A stretch of DNA of 64,000 nt from Branchiostoma belcheri (GCF_001625305.1 NW_017804598.1:61498-125497); one strand, 5' to 3'. Positions 12,201-19,584 are shown, counted from the stretch's first letter. Notes: a model not told the origin generated them from the letters alone. Made by a program: numbers and translations.

Positions 12201-15200
12201 GACGAAATTTTGCTGTTGAGTGCAATCGTGCACCACCCACTTCGGTCCACTCTGCTTCATCAGGGCACAGTCTTTGTTATCATCGTTGGTGCCGGAGCCT
12301 GAACCCGACCTCCCCCCTGATTCTTTCTCTTCCGCCGGGCTTCTGGCCCAATCGTTGAAGCCTGTTCCACTCAGGGTGGACCCGTCCTCCCATTCCCAAC
12401 GGTTTTCCACCCTCTGTTCGGACAGTCCGATCCAACAGTCGGCGCCGCACAGTTGGCTGATGTGGTCGTTGGAGGCGGCGTCCCTCGGCATGGCTAAGAA
12501 GCCGCCGTCTGCGGCACAAATCTGCCGGGCCCGGTTGTAGTCCTTCTGACGGTCGTAGGCCTTGTAGCACACCCCGTTGAACATGGTGTAGCCCGGTGTA
12601 GCGCAGCTTGTAGTTGCCATCTTTTGATCTCTGTCATTTTGCTCTCTAACTACTGATTAAAAAAAAAAGGCTGTTACAATTATATCATTATGGATTTTGT
12701 AAGTTTGAAAAGTTACCGTTTCAGGACTGCTAATATGATCATATTAGGAACTCATTAGAGCGTATTAAAAGACCAATTTTTGATGAACCATGACATGGTG
12801 ACCATGAACAGTGCGTAATGATGTAACCCAAGGTTCATCCGCAAGTTTGATGTGGTATCCACAAATTATCTTCTAGGCATGGCAGTATGGGTGGTACGGC
12901 TATTAATTTGTGGTCAATTTCCTGGTGTGTTCCTTTGGAAATATCTTTAAACGAAATCAATCAGAAATGCAAATGTACTGAGTACAGAGATATCATACCT
13001 CAGTCACTCCAGACGTTTACCCACTCACAATGTATGTCGTTACAAACAATACTATGACGCGTGATTATTGATTTTCAACTGCTTTTCAACAGCGTGCTGT
13101 AAAAGGATTGGGATGTTCCGACACTTTATACATTCACTTGTCTAATAGGCCTTAATTCGCTCTGTATAAAATCAGAACCGTACATGAGAAGCATATTCTT
13201 TCATCATCATTTAATGTTTTATACGTTTACATATAACATAACAAATTTTACCTTGTGTAAATGCAAAGGCACGAGGCCAGGCTCCGAAACTGAAGAAAAA
13301 AGATCAACAACACGCTTAGCACATCATCGGTAAAACAGATCTAGTCCTAAAGTAAAGCACGTAATAATAGAATATTGCTGATCAATAAAAGAGAATCATG
13401 TTCTAATAGAAATTCTCTTCTCTGCACGTTATACAAAATGTGATTAAAATGGGTGGACAAAAAGCAAGGTAATAATGTGCCCTTTCGCATGTCACTTACG
13501 GCTGGGACTGGATATTGTGCTGCCAGGACCCCTGGTACGAGTGTTGTCCATACCTTATGTACACAGTCACCTGTCCTCCGGCATCCGTGATCCTACCATC
13601 ATGGATAGCAGCACGGCAAATACTAGAGTCCTACCAAAGATTAACATCCTTTGAGTGTCTTCCGTGTCCTTCAAAATATGTATTTCTTGTACAGTTTACA
13701 CTGTTTGGATCGGACAAGTGTTTAAGCATCTGTAGCACCCTTTTACACGCATAGTTTCCAGTTTACTAGTAATTGTACAGTACTCACGTCTGTGTAGATG
13801 CCAGACCCCCAAACACATACAGAGCACCCAGAGCATCCAACTGGACAACTGACGCTGTAACACGAGGGGAAATTGTTTCTGAGTATCGAGTCTGAGAGTA
13901 CTTTTACAAAATGGTTTGAGAGAAATCTTAAGAGAGATTACCAAAAACAGAATGTATGCATCAAAAAAACATCTCCTCTGGGCTAAAGAAGATACGTGCA
14001 TCGTTTGACAAAGACGGGGGTGCTATAGACTTCCTGGTGACCAATTTACTGACGTCACGTTTCCCAATTTTCTAGGATTCCAGTGATTGGTCATCCAGAC
14101 CTGATGAAGGTTTTAATAGAGACAGCCAAAGACTCAGTAAGAATTCTTTATTGTTGAAAGGCAATTTAGACATATAGAATATATGTCATGTGTCTTCAAG
14201 CTTACGTGAAGGTTGGCTCGTGGAAGTTCGCAGCATTCGTTCCACATTCCACAGGATGGACCGGGCCTTGTACCACATTGGTATCGCACTGCAGTGAGTT
14301 CCAGGTCCCGGCATTGGGCTGTGAAATACTACTGGTGGTCCCATGGACAGGAGGTGACAGCATTGGGCATTGAACAGCTGTAATAGAATTTCGTGTTAGT
14401 CATCTTGCTGTAGATTCTACCAGGTTTCGGGAAGCGGCTGGAAATAGTAGAAATTGGCCAAATAGAGAGATAACATGCCAGAGGAGTTGGTCCGCTTGGA
14501 GAGTAAGATAACATGCCAGTTTTAAACTCCCCTGGCATGTTATCTCTTCAATGTATATTTCGCTACTTTCTACTCTTTCCAGGCTAACCGCTGCACTGTG
14601 CCAACCTGGTGTATATATGCTACCTGACGTCTGACAGTTTTCTATAGTGTTACTCAAGTAACTCTTCAATCGGTGTATCGGGCATACATTTTCAATATTT
14701 GTAGAACATGTCACGGGAATTATGCCATGATTGCAACACGAAATAATAAGTCGAATGTATCTGGTATTACTTTGTCGCTGACATGGACATTTGACCATCC
14801 ATGTTGTATCCAAAACAGTGCTTTATCCAGAACCATTGTTCAGGATCACGGTTCTGGATATAGTACAAGCGTATCCAGAACCGTGCACGGAGCAACTCTA
14901 TGTTCTTGGATACGCGGCGAAGTTTGCTTGATCCTAACTCTAAGTCATTCACACAAAAAACTGGGCACGTTTCTGGATACGACACGACCTACGTACCTGT
15001 ACAGATCGGAGGCTGCTCGCTCCACGCCCCATGTCTGTTACATCTAATGGAGGACGGACCGCTCAGGGTGTAGCCGGGCTGACACGAGAACGTCATGTGG
15101 GAACCGGTGGACAAGGACCCGTACATCGAACCGTGCGCCAGCACAGGTAAGGCTGGACACGTTCCAACTACAGGTACGGCATACAGATATAGAAGTCAAA

Positions 15201-17179
15201 CTTCATTTGAAAATGTTCAATCCACAACAAAGTGAGGGGATTTCATGATCAGGACCTAGTGTCTCTTTGCTTAAAAAAGTATTACGTGAAAATTATGATG
15301 TCTACATTTAAGATGACAACTTGTATATGCATTGAACAGATGAAGTCATTTTGATAAATAAATTATGATAACATTTATGTCTTATGTAAAATGGGCAGGT
15401 GATCAAGAATATGAGCTATGCAGGAACATTTTTGATAGATCGTCAGAGATTTTGGAGTTCGGGCTAGATTCTTAGTGCAGGTGAATATTACGTTAAACGC
15501 ATTATACAAGATAACCCATCAATGGTTTATAACTTTCGCCACGAATAAACTGTATCTATGTAGCCGCCTTTAGGCGCAACACTAACTTCACAGACATGCA
15601 GCGCGGCAGCATAACAAAGAAAGAGATATTCAGTCATCTCATGGTCTACCAGTAATGACTACACAATAGAAAAAACTATGTGAATTTATCAACAGTTGAA
15701 AAAGAGAGCAGAAATTTCAAGATTATAGATGTACTTTCTAGAAGTTCCATAGGATTTTCCGCTATATTCTTTTACCCTTTAAATATGTTACTCATGATGT
15801 AACATCACGCTCGTATGTGTGCATTTAGCCCCATGAGCATGAACATGCAATGAAGATTCATTCATGTATTACGCTGCATAGCCTGTAACACCTATTACGT
15901 TTATGAATGAGTGAATGAAGACCTTTATTGTACACATACACATACCCACAGGTCACAAAAGGAGAATGGAATACAGATAACGTTACATAATTTTATATAC
16001 AATATCATGAGTAACTGCGTAACAACGAAGTAAATTCTGTTTCTTCTCGTGTTTGTTAGTGACGCTAAAAAAAGTGACGCTAAAAAAAGATAAGGCACTC
16101 GACACTTACTCTGACATATCGGTCTGTTGTCGGACCACCTGCCGGACGACTGGCACGTTGCAGAGGTGCTGCCCAACAGCGTGTAGCCGGGGTCACAGGC
16201 GAAGTAGACCGTAACGCCGCCATTCGTGTCCGGAGAACTGATCTGTCCGTTAGCAGGGGCGTCCATGGGCGGGCACATCAGGGCTGGTGGGGAAAATGTG
16301 TTTTGTAACTGTCAATATTTAGTGTCGTGATTAGAAAAAAAACTACGATATGAAACCTGCTTCAGGGAGCATCCTTGAATGATATACATGTATAAAAGAT
16401 CCTGATTTTGCATAATTGCATAATCTATTCGGGTCAAGTATCAGTTAAGCGTAGCCTACATACCAAAAAAGTGACGATTCATCAAACCTTTCTTAATTAT
16501 GTTCTTGAAAAGATTTTAACCATACCGGAAACGGCTCTGCAGTTCCATATCAAGGAGCACATCAAAAACGCGTAGATATTGGCAAGTTGCAGGCTGTAAG
16601 TGTACGTGGAAAACATGCAAAGTACATACCTTTCAATTCCCACAAAACTTTACGTAAACGGTTACTTCAAGTCTAAATGTCTACGTAACCAGAACTGTTT
16701 TGAGCGAGGGTGTCATTCTCAACAGACATAATTTGCAACTGACTACTCAGATGTCTTCAGTTCTAAACAATTCTATGTAACACAATGACGCTGCAAAACT
16801 GTTGAGTATGTGAAACCGTACTTCTATGACAACAGGATCCATAGAAGCCGCTAGAGCAGGTACAGGAGACGCCGTTCCACTGCCCGCCGTTCTGGCATGA
16901 CGACCCCGCGCACGGTTCCGTCTTCTGCGTGTCCCCAACGCAGTCCGCCCCGCCGTGTTCCGCCGGCCTGCACCGGTACCTGGTGAAGGTCTTCGTCCCT
17001 CCGCAGGTGTTGCCACAGTTGGAGTAGGACAGAGACCAGGACGACCACTGGCAGTCCACGGGCGGCCGGGTGGTGGTGCTTCGGCGCCGACGTCTGCGGC
17101 GACTCCCGTCAGTTTCGCCGGACAACAACAACAGTGTCAGGACCGCCGCCGTGAGCAGGAGGATCGGTCTCCCGCGCAT
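105..17179 (-). CDS. Factor C-like mosaic protein: TSP1-EGF-CCP2-LCCL-CTLD-CCP19 (27 exons, 3' end outside window)
   Basis: Twenty-seven exons join in one frame, giving 4,930 coding bases (about 1,643 residues) with no stop. Seen: signal peptide, Arg7 run, TSP1, short EGF, two CCPs, a truncated CCP, LCCL split over four exons, a long-form C-type lectin domain, then 19 single-exon CCPs. Almost all junctions are phase 1, and the phase-2 and phase-0 junctions inside LCCL also match, which supports one gene. Known: Limulus clotting factor C, an LPS-sensing protease zymogen, has EGF-CCP3-LCCL-CTLD-CCP2-trypsin. Inferred: a secreted pattern-recognition or complement-like protein with an expanded CCP stalk. 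The last exon seen (105-281) ends in a good splice donor, so the gene continues past the left edge, where a protease domain or membrane anchor may lie. Alternative: a CCP-rich lectin without protease activity. The exons are sure; the name is a comparison by architecture. Confidence 0.85.
827..1003 (-). CDS. Exon 26: CCP 20, outside the cassettes
   Basis: CCP with VQCTSLSAPTYADMTG, YGDTVHFTCWPGYSLAAGD and WSGLQPSCT. It resembles exon 9 (HFTC, DRTCQADGSWSG) rather than the a-d classes. Acceptor ttgttttcag, donor gtcaat, 177 bases. Confidence 0.86.
1242..1258 (+). promoter_or_regulatory. RE1/NRSE-like 17-mer, copy 1
   Basis: TTCAGCACCAAGGACAG matches the core of the REST-binding RE1 element (TTCAGCACCnnGGACAG). 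It lies in the intron between exons 26 and 25. The flanks (upstream aaagtaaccatta, downstream agtcttttagtgagaaa) resemble those of copies 3 and 4, so it belongs to a longer intronic repeat. Whether any protein binds here is unknown. Confidence 0.55.
1456..1626 (-). CDS. Exon 25: CCP 19, cassette 4 class d
   Basis: Class d CCP: VKTCPPLAALNHGTVTGG, NNYGNIATYTCDIGYDLIG and WTGSPPTCQ. Closes the fourth cassette. Acceptor cccttcag, donor gtatgc, 171 bases. Confidence 0.88.
2075..2245 (-). CDS. Exon 24: CCP 18, cassette 4 class c
   Basis: Class c CCP: IQCSAVQDPLNGHVTGS, TYTCDVGYLLSGDSTSTC and WSSQAPQCT. Acceptor gttgcgccag, donor gtaaga, 171 bases. Confidence 0.88.
2653..2669 (+). promoter_or_regulatory. 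RE1/NRSE-like 17-mer, copy 2
   Basis: An exact TTCAGCACCAAGGACAG in the intron between exons 24 and 23, followed by tgctgac. Its flanks differ from the other copies, so the 17-mer is the best-kept part. Confidence 0.55.
2823..2993 (-). CDS. Exon 23: CCP 17, cassette 4 class b
   Basis: Class b CCP: IQCQLFSVLANGNVIGS, LQFQCSAGYHLVGSSTLTC and WSDAAPTCT. Acceptor aaattcacag, donor gtgagt, 171 bases, phase 1-1. Confidence 0.88.
3365..3535 (-). CDS. Exon 22: CCP 16, cassette 4 class a
   Basis: Class a CCP: MECAILDPPLHGTVSG, FVGDTVTFACDPGYEITG and WSGKQPVCT. Acceptor gctaacacag, donor gtgagc, 171 bases. Confidence 0.88.
3889..4059 (-). CDS. Exon 21: CCP 15, cassette 3 class d
   Basis: Class d CCP: VKTCPPLADPVHGSVVGG, NNYGDVAVYACDPGYDLVG and WSGAAPVCL. 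Acceptor tttttatcag, donor gtatgt, 171 bases. Confidence 0.88.
4317..4333 (+). promoter_or_regulatory. RE1/NRSE-like 17-mer, copy 3
   Basis: TCCAGCACCAAGGACAG, one change from the other copies, in the intron between exons 21 and 20. The upstream flank cttcatgagtgaaaac and downstream aatctgtcagtg match copy 4. Confidence 0.5.
4675..4845 (-). CDS. Exon 20: CCP 14, cassette 3 class c
   Basis: Class c CCP: IHCQPLQPPQNGQVTGG, TYTCDIGYLLFGDSTSYC and WSSQPPQCT. Acceptor cttccatcag, donor gtaaca, 171 bases. Confidence 0.88.
4975..4991 (+). promoter_or_regulatory. RE1/NRSE-like 17-mer, copy 4
   Basis: An exact TTCAGCACCAAGGACAG in the intron between exons 20 and 19, which is the same class position (b to c) as copy 2. 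It is flanked by tttcatgagtt upstream and agtctgttagtgaaaa downstream. Confidence 0.55.
5259..5429 (-). CDS. Exon 19: CCP 13, cassette 3 class b
   Basis: Class b CCP: IQCPSVSAPANGNMAGG, LQFSCSSGYQLVGSSTLTC and WDGTAPTCS. Acceptor ttaccacag, donor gtgagt, 171 bases. Confidence 0.88.
5906..6079 (-). CDS. Exon 18: CCP 12, cassette 3 class a
   Basis: Class a CCP: MDCVTLDAPLHGSVSG, HVGDTVTFSCDPGYEISSG and WTGTQPTCT. Acceptor ttttaaaag, donor gtatgc, 174 bases, phase 1-1. Confidence 0.87.
6587..6757 (-). CDS. Exon 17: CCP 11, cassette 2 class d
   Basis: Class d CCP: VKTCQPLVAPNHGSVTGG, NNYGDVATYACDPGYEMVG and WTGSPPYCI. By eye it matches exon 25, also class d, at 41 of 56 aligned positions. Acceptor tttgctag, donor gtgtgt, 171 bases. 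Confidence 0.87.
6798..7313 (+). mobile_element. Foldback retroelement fragment, Penelope-like or LINE-like 3' end
   Basis: Two inverted arms of about 157 bases (6834-6989 and 7155-7312) enclose a short unique core. The whole is bounded by a 12-base direct repeat atatgcaacttg (6786-6797 and 7314-7325), most likely a target-site duplication. The core on the plus strand reads like the C-terminal end of a reverse-transcriptase element (HRKIKEAVHI, then LNRTEGWELPKTYLPLL), a motif common at the ends of Penelope-like and related elements. Inverted partial copies are typical of Penelope insertions. It is a fossil fragment without most of its coding region. It is present in only one of four cassettes, so it arrived after they duplicated. 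Confidence 0.6.
7659..7826 (-). CDS. Exon 16: CCP 10, cassette 2 class c
   Basis: Class c CCP, 168 bases: TQCPTLQVINGFVTG, STASCGCDPGFLLIG and WSAQTPTCT. Where sister exons have TYTCD it has SCGCD, giving an odd fifth Cys next to the second framework Cys. Donor gtgagg, acceptor catcctaacag. Confidence 0.86.
8178..8348 (-). CDS. Exon 15: CCP 9, cassette 2 class b
   Basis: Class b CCP: GNCPDLSAPANGLMTGG, VQFSCNSGYQLVGSTTLTC and WSGQVPTCV. Acceptor ctgtacag, donor gtaagt, 171 bases. All four Cys and the Trp are present. Confidence 0.88.
8500..8516 (+). promoter_or_regulatory. RE1/NRSE-like 17-mer, copy 5
   Basis: An exact TTCAGCACCAAGGACAG in the intron between exons 15 and 14, followed by ggcacaccaggacag, a partial echo of the motif's end. 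The flanks are otherwise unlike copies 1, 3 and 4. Confidence 0.55.
8867..9037 (-). CDS. Exon 14: CCP 8, cassette 2 class a
   Basis: Class a CCP: CAALSAPDHGSVSG, HVGDTVTFTCDPGFYLAGS and WSGTQPTCR. Acceptor cttgtttag, donor gtaagt, 171 bases, phase 1-1. Confidence 0.88.
9547..9717 (-). CDS. Exon 13: CCP 7, cassette 1 class d
   Basis: Class d CCP: VVCPMPPRPAHGSVAG, ITYTCDHGHTLSGSPTQTC and WSGTPPTCQ. Closes cassette 1. Acceptor cctctccag, donor gtgagt, 171 bases. Confidence 0.88.
10142..10366 (-). CDS. Exon 12: CCP 6, cassette 1 class c, with His-rich insert
   Basis: Class c CCP: IQCPPVQAPLHGQV, TYTCDVGYILSGPSTMTC, WSDQAP and final PQCTG. The exon is 225 bases against the usual 171. The extra 54 bases are an in-frame low-complexity run (HHHIRHDTPHHTAHDTP) between the Trp and the last Cys, encoded by a degenerate GTGTG-rich minisatellite. 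Donor gtaagt. Confidence 0.86.
10823..10993 (-). CDS. Exon 11: CCP 5, cassette 1 class b
   Basis: Class b CCP: VQCPVLAAPLNGHMTGG, LQFSCNPGYELLGG and STLTCQADGTWDG. Acceptor gatgaacag, donor gtgagt, 171 bases, phase 1-1. Confidence 0.88.
11185..11364 (-). CDS. Exon 10: CCP 4, cassette 1 class a
   Basis: Class a CCP: ECPVPHAPHHGTISG, FVGDTVTYTCHTGF and WTGTEPTCT. Opens the first of four a-b-c-d cassettes. Acceptor ctccttcag, donor gtaagc, 180 bases, phase 1-1. Confidence 0.88.
11723..11923 (-). CDS. Exon 9: CCP 3, outside the cassettes
   Basis: CCP with VAQGSVTGQTYLHGTTIHFT, CDPGHTMIGAADRVCQADG and WSGSQPTCQ. It is longer at the N-terminus than its neighbours (201 bases). It most resembles exon 26 (HFTC, DRxCQADGxWSG), so these two bracket the four repeated cassettes. 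Donor gtaaat, acceptor cgtttgcag. Confidence 0.88.
12185..12649 (-). CDS. Exon 8: C-type lectin domain (long form)
   Basis: A single-exon CTLD of about 155 residues. Seen: the N-terminal extra Cys pair of long-form CTLDs (SCATPGYTMFNGVCYKAY), first core Cys at QICAADGGF, the CWIGL motif, WEWEDGS, then DCALM, WVVHDC and FVCES. The EPN or QPD sugar/calcium triplet is absent; that loop is instead a Ser/Gly/Glu-rich insert before TNDDNKDCA. Canonical Ca2+-dependent sugar binding is therefore doubtful. Two acceptors (cag/tag) lie three bases apart; the outer one would add one Val. Placement directly after LCCL matches factor C. Confidence 0.9.
13252..13289 (-). CDS. Exon 7: 38-base microexon closing the LCCL domain
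   Basis: Encodes FGAWPRAFAFTQ, like the W-P-x-S-F-x-F tail that ends LCCL domains. Acceptor tttcttcag and donor gtaaaa. Its one leading base completes a Pro codon from exon 6, and its one trailing base joins the lectin exon, so frame and homology agree despite the small size. Confidence 0.78.
13500..13630 (-). CDS. Exon 6: LCCL core, second part
   Basis: Encodes DSSICRAAIHDGRITDAGG, the most conserved LCCL block, then VTVYIRYGQHSYQGS and HNIQSQP. This matches the S-Y-x-G-S and N-G-I-x-S motifs of the family. Acceptor tttggtag and donor gtaagt, phase 0 in and phase 2 out. Confidence 0.88.
13788..13854 (-). CDS. Exon 5: LCCL core, first part
   Basis: A 67-base exon encoding VSCPVGCSGCSVCVWGSGIYTD. 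It matches the LCCL signature V-x-C-P-x-G-C followed by V-x-G-x-x-x-Y-x-D. Acceptor cgtgttacag and donor gtgagt; it ends in phase 0, exactly before the next exon's DSSICRAA. Two extra Cys within the GCSGC stretch are unusual. Confidence 0.82.
14206..14377 (-). CDS. Exon 4: truncated CCP running into the start of the LCCL domain
   Basis: Starts like a CCP (VQCPMLSPPVHGT) but keeps only about half of that fold. It then reads VECGTNAANFHEPTFT, which fits the opening Cys segment of an LCCL domain. The exon is 172 bases, phase 1 in and phase 2 out, and joins the next exon's single leading base to keep the frame. It sits where factor C has its third CCP. Alternative: a divergent CCP that lost its last Cys and Trp. 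The frame match into the LCCL core makes the fused reading more likely. Confidence 0.7.
14437..14582. repeat. Foldback (MITE-like) repeat in intron 3
   Basis: Imperfect inverted arms: gctggaaatagtagaaa through gaggagtt (14437-14488), and its complement ending tttctactctttccag (14524-14582). An inner hairpin is built on agataacatgccag. A single-arm relative lies at 17232-17302. No target duplication was identified. Confidence 0.55.
14847..14885. repeat. Perfect 14-base hairpin
   Basis: Arms cacggttctggata and tatccagaaccgtg are exact complements around an 11-base loop. Further partial copies of tatccagaacc and ttctggata lie on either side. Probably another foldback remnant in intron 3. Confidence 0.5.
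14997..15167 (-). CDS. Exon 3: CCP domain 2
   Basis: A CCP module with GTCPALPVLAHGSM at the start, SCQPGYTLSGPSSIRC in the middle and WSEQPPICT at the end. Acceptor cctgtag and donor gtacgt give a 171-base phase 1-1 exon. All four Cys and the Trp are present. Confidence 0.87.
16110..16283 (-). CDS. Exon 2: CCP domain 1
   Basis: A complete CCP module with four Cys and conserved Trp: starts LMCPPMDAPANGQ, has YFACDPGYTLLGS and ends SDNRPICQ. Flanked by acceptor ccccaccag and donor gtaagt, phase 1 on both sides. It follows the TSP1/EGF exon, as CCPs follow EGF in factor C. Confidence 0.88.
16822..17179 (-). CDS. Exon 1: start codon, signal peptide, Arg7, TSP1 and short EGF
   Basis: Begins MRGRPILLLTAAVLTLLLLSG, a clear signal peptide, followed by GSRRRRRRRSTTTRPP. 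A thrombospondin type 1 repeat follows, with the WSSW C-mannosylation motif and C-G-T-C-G-G signature, then a short EGF-like segment with C-QNGG and TCSSGFYGSCC. The ATG (17177-17179) lies directly after a consensus acceptor (ttcatccacag), so a non-coding 5' exon probably exists upstream. The frame stays open a little upstream, so a longer start cannot be excluded, but the signal peptide fixes the likely start. The exon ends at donor gtacgg in phase 1. Confidence 0.85.
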
Positions 17180-17231
17180 CTGTGGATGAAGAAATGCATG
17201 GTTCTGTCGGTTTAAAACATTGACATTTTCT

Positions 17232-17302
17232 GGCGGCTGGAAAGAGTAGAAATTGACTATAGAGAGATGCCATGCCGGAGGAGTTGGTCCGCTAGAGAGT
17301 AC
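17232..17302 (+). repeat. Single-arm copy of the 14437 foldback family
   Basis: Reads ggcggctggaaagagtagaaa, then gagagatgccatgccggaggagttggtccgct, clearly related to 14434-14496. Only one arm is present. Confidence 0.5.
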
Positions 17303-17899
17303 AGTTCGCCGCACTCGACTTCGCGGGCTGGAAACCTTTTCCGTTAGGACTCTGCAAAGTTTCTTTTGTTAGGACTCGTGCAAGTAAGTTGTTACCTCTA
17401 ACCCTTTCTTTACACTATCGTTAAAGATATATTTTATCCTAAAATAGACCACGACCGTTTCTGGAACGCTTTCTTCTTCGTTTTGATTCTTAGTCCGAAG
17501 ACCATTTTGAGAAAACTTTGACCACGGATACGATAACATGCAACTGAGTCCTTAACCTACAAGAAAACAAATCTGTACTATGATAAAACACTTTAAAGTA
17601 TATTTATTTCTAATCAATTACAACTTAATTAAGTGGCTTAATCTGTGTAAGTCAATATTGCCACCGACGCTCTGTGGAATTTACTTGCGGTATCATGGTA
17701 TGTAATATGTCTAATGTACATAAAAACGCAACTATGTTATCTATTTGCGGTTATTTCAATCCAGCTTTCGTTGGACTTTGCGGTCCTCAAGAAAATATTT
17801 CAAAGCCCTCCCACAACCATCACCACGGTCGCATATGGCGGCGCCCATCTCCGTTTCTTAGCCCTTGGACCACACGATTGTGAAATCACTATAGCAGGG

Positions 17900-18030
17900 G
17901 GCTAGTCCGCTGGTAGTGGTGTATGTTTAACTCCCATACTCAAATGCTGGGTGCTAAGCAGAGAAAGCAGAATGTATCAAAAGTCTTTGGTATGACTTGG
18001 CCGGGGATCGAACTCTTATGGTAAGATGCC
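17900..18030 (-). repeat. tRNA-derived SINE-like remnant
   Basis: On the minus strand gagttcgatccccggcc (18000 region) is a good RNA polymerase III B-box. It is followed by a tail containing gctgggtgctaagcagagaaagcag on the plus strand. No intact A-box or cloverleaf is visible, so this is not a functional tRNA gene. Confidence 0.4.
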
Positions 18031-19375
18031 AATGTTTGGATCAGGGTTCCCAATGTTCAAGCCACACACATAGCCAAAAATGGCCTTTCAAACCTTCTCC
18101 AGACCATGATTGGGAGACCGAGTTAGTCGTGAATGAGCAACGTCATCTGTGGTTGGGATTATTCGGCGGACTTTCCTACTTGTTTAAAAGAGTCGTCTGT
18201 GCCAGCCGACTATACGTTTTGAAAAAAATAATTAAAACTCGAGAAAATGATCGACTGATTTCTATTATACGATCAGAGGGGCGATGACAGGATATTCCCA
18301 ACCCAACGCCGACCTGTTGGGAAGTGGTCGGGAGAAATAGGGCGGGTCGTTAACTACAAACGGGTACACATTACATGAACGACATACTGTAATCACCATC
18401 ATGTTTTACACGTACCTTGATAGTGATGACAACAAGAATTCCAGTGGGCGGTAATGTTGACTTATTTTGAGGGCGCCACACAATGAAACTGTCAGTTCAG
18501 CACTTGAGTCCATGTTTGTCCTATCTTACAAAGCCAATGGCAGACTCAAGAGTGCGTCATTGTACAAGTACACATGGCTTAATATGTTTATTGATAGTTT
18601 ACTGGGAAACGCCCGCTTACTTAACCTTCTTCCTGCTGCCTAACCCCGTAACCAATAGAGTAGTTAAACGGCTTCTTCGGCCGGTGTACTTAAGGTTAAA
18701 CACTGCTTTTCTTGGACTTAATAGACTCCTTTTCATTTCTTAGTTCTGAATCTTTAAACATATTTCGTTTCGATGTCTAAGTATGGAAGTCATGAAACTT
18801 CTTTATCCTTGTCAACTGGTATTGTTATATTGTCGTTAATATAAACATCAACGTTACATTAATTTAAATATCTACGTGGCGATTAAGAAAATAAATGATT
18901 CTTTCATTCCCACGTCGTCTTCGTACCAGCTGAAACATGCAATAGTAAAGTTGCCTTGATTTCGGACACCTGTGCCATAGTTAGCACACAATGCAATGAT
19001 GAATGCCCTTCTATAACATAAAGGCTTCGTGGCAAGTAAAAAATGCAATTACTGGCATACTTTCGCAAGCACTTCTAACAGAACACGACAGGGTGTGGCC
19101 ATGACATTACAATGACCTAAAACATTAACTAGTCCTTAGTTAGACGATGTGACAGTGCATATATTTCACTATGACAGGGAGAGATATACACTCGCCATGC
19201 ATGCGAGAGGTACCTACGTAGAAACAATTACATAGAATATATACTGAAATCAAAAGAAGTTATAACTACTTTGAAGAAACATCTGAAGTACATATACAAA
19301 TATCTAACTACTTAGGACAGGCGCTACGATTTTTAATTTACAAACCGTCTCTGTGGTGTCCCTGTTGCTGAATCG

Positions 19376-19584
19376 GTAAGGTCCCGTTTCCACTAGACGA
19401 CGATCGTTGAGTGACCAAATTGGATTAGTGTGATCCTTTGTGTCATAATCGGAATACGATGCATGATATGAAATTATGCTCTAAAGGACAACCCGACAAA
19501 CAAAACGTCCATGAAATTCGCCGAGCGATGTATGAAATCTTTGGTCAGTCAGCGGTTACAGCATCTAGTGGAAAGCTGGCGTAA
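19376..19584. repeat. Short foldback repeat, possible MITE
   Basis: Inverted segments tttccactaga (19387-19397) and tctagtggaaa (19564-19574) bound an AT-rich core with no coding sequence. The outer edges and target duplication are unclear. Confidence 0.35.

Larger units (their letters stand above)
282..16821 (-). other. Introns of the factor C-like gene
   Basis: Twenty-six introns separate the exons, most 260-650 bases; the longest are 6758-7658, 14378-14996 and 15168-16109. Apart from the repeats and motifs listed separately, I see no coding signal in them. Intron 6758-7658 is enlarged by a retroelement fragment. Without it, the four cassettes repeat at about 2.3-2.5 kb. Confidence 0.7.

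Noticed and set aside
12220-12570. Other-frame open frames over the lectin exon
   Set aside because: The CTLD frame has all framework Cys and WIGL; the others are shadows.
16747-17215. Arg-rich open frames in other frames of exon 1
   Set aside because: Shadows of the TSP1/EGF exon in GC-rich DNA.
18000-18015. Possible tRNA gene from the B-box-like gttcgatcccc
   Set aside because: No A-box or cloverleaf at the right distance; better explained as a SINE remnant.
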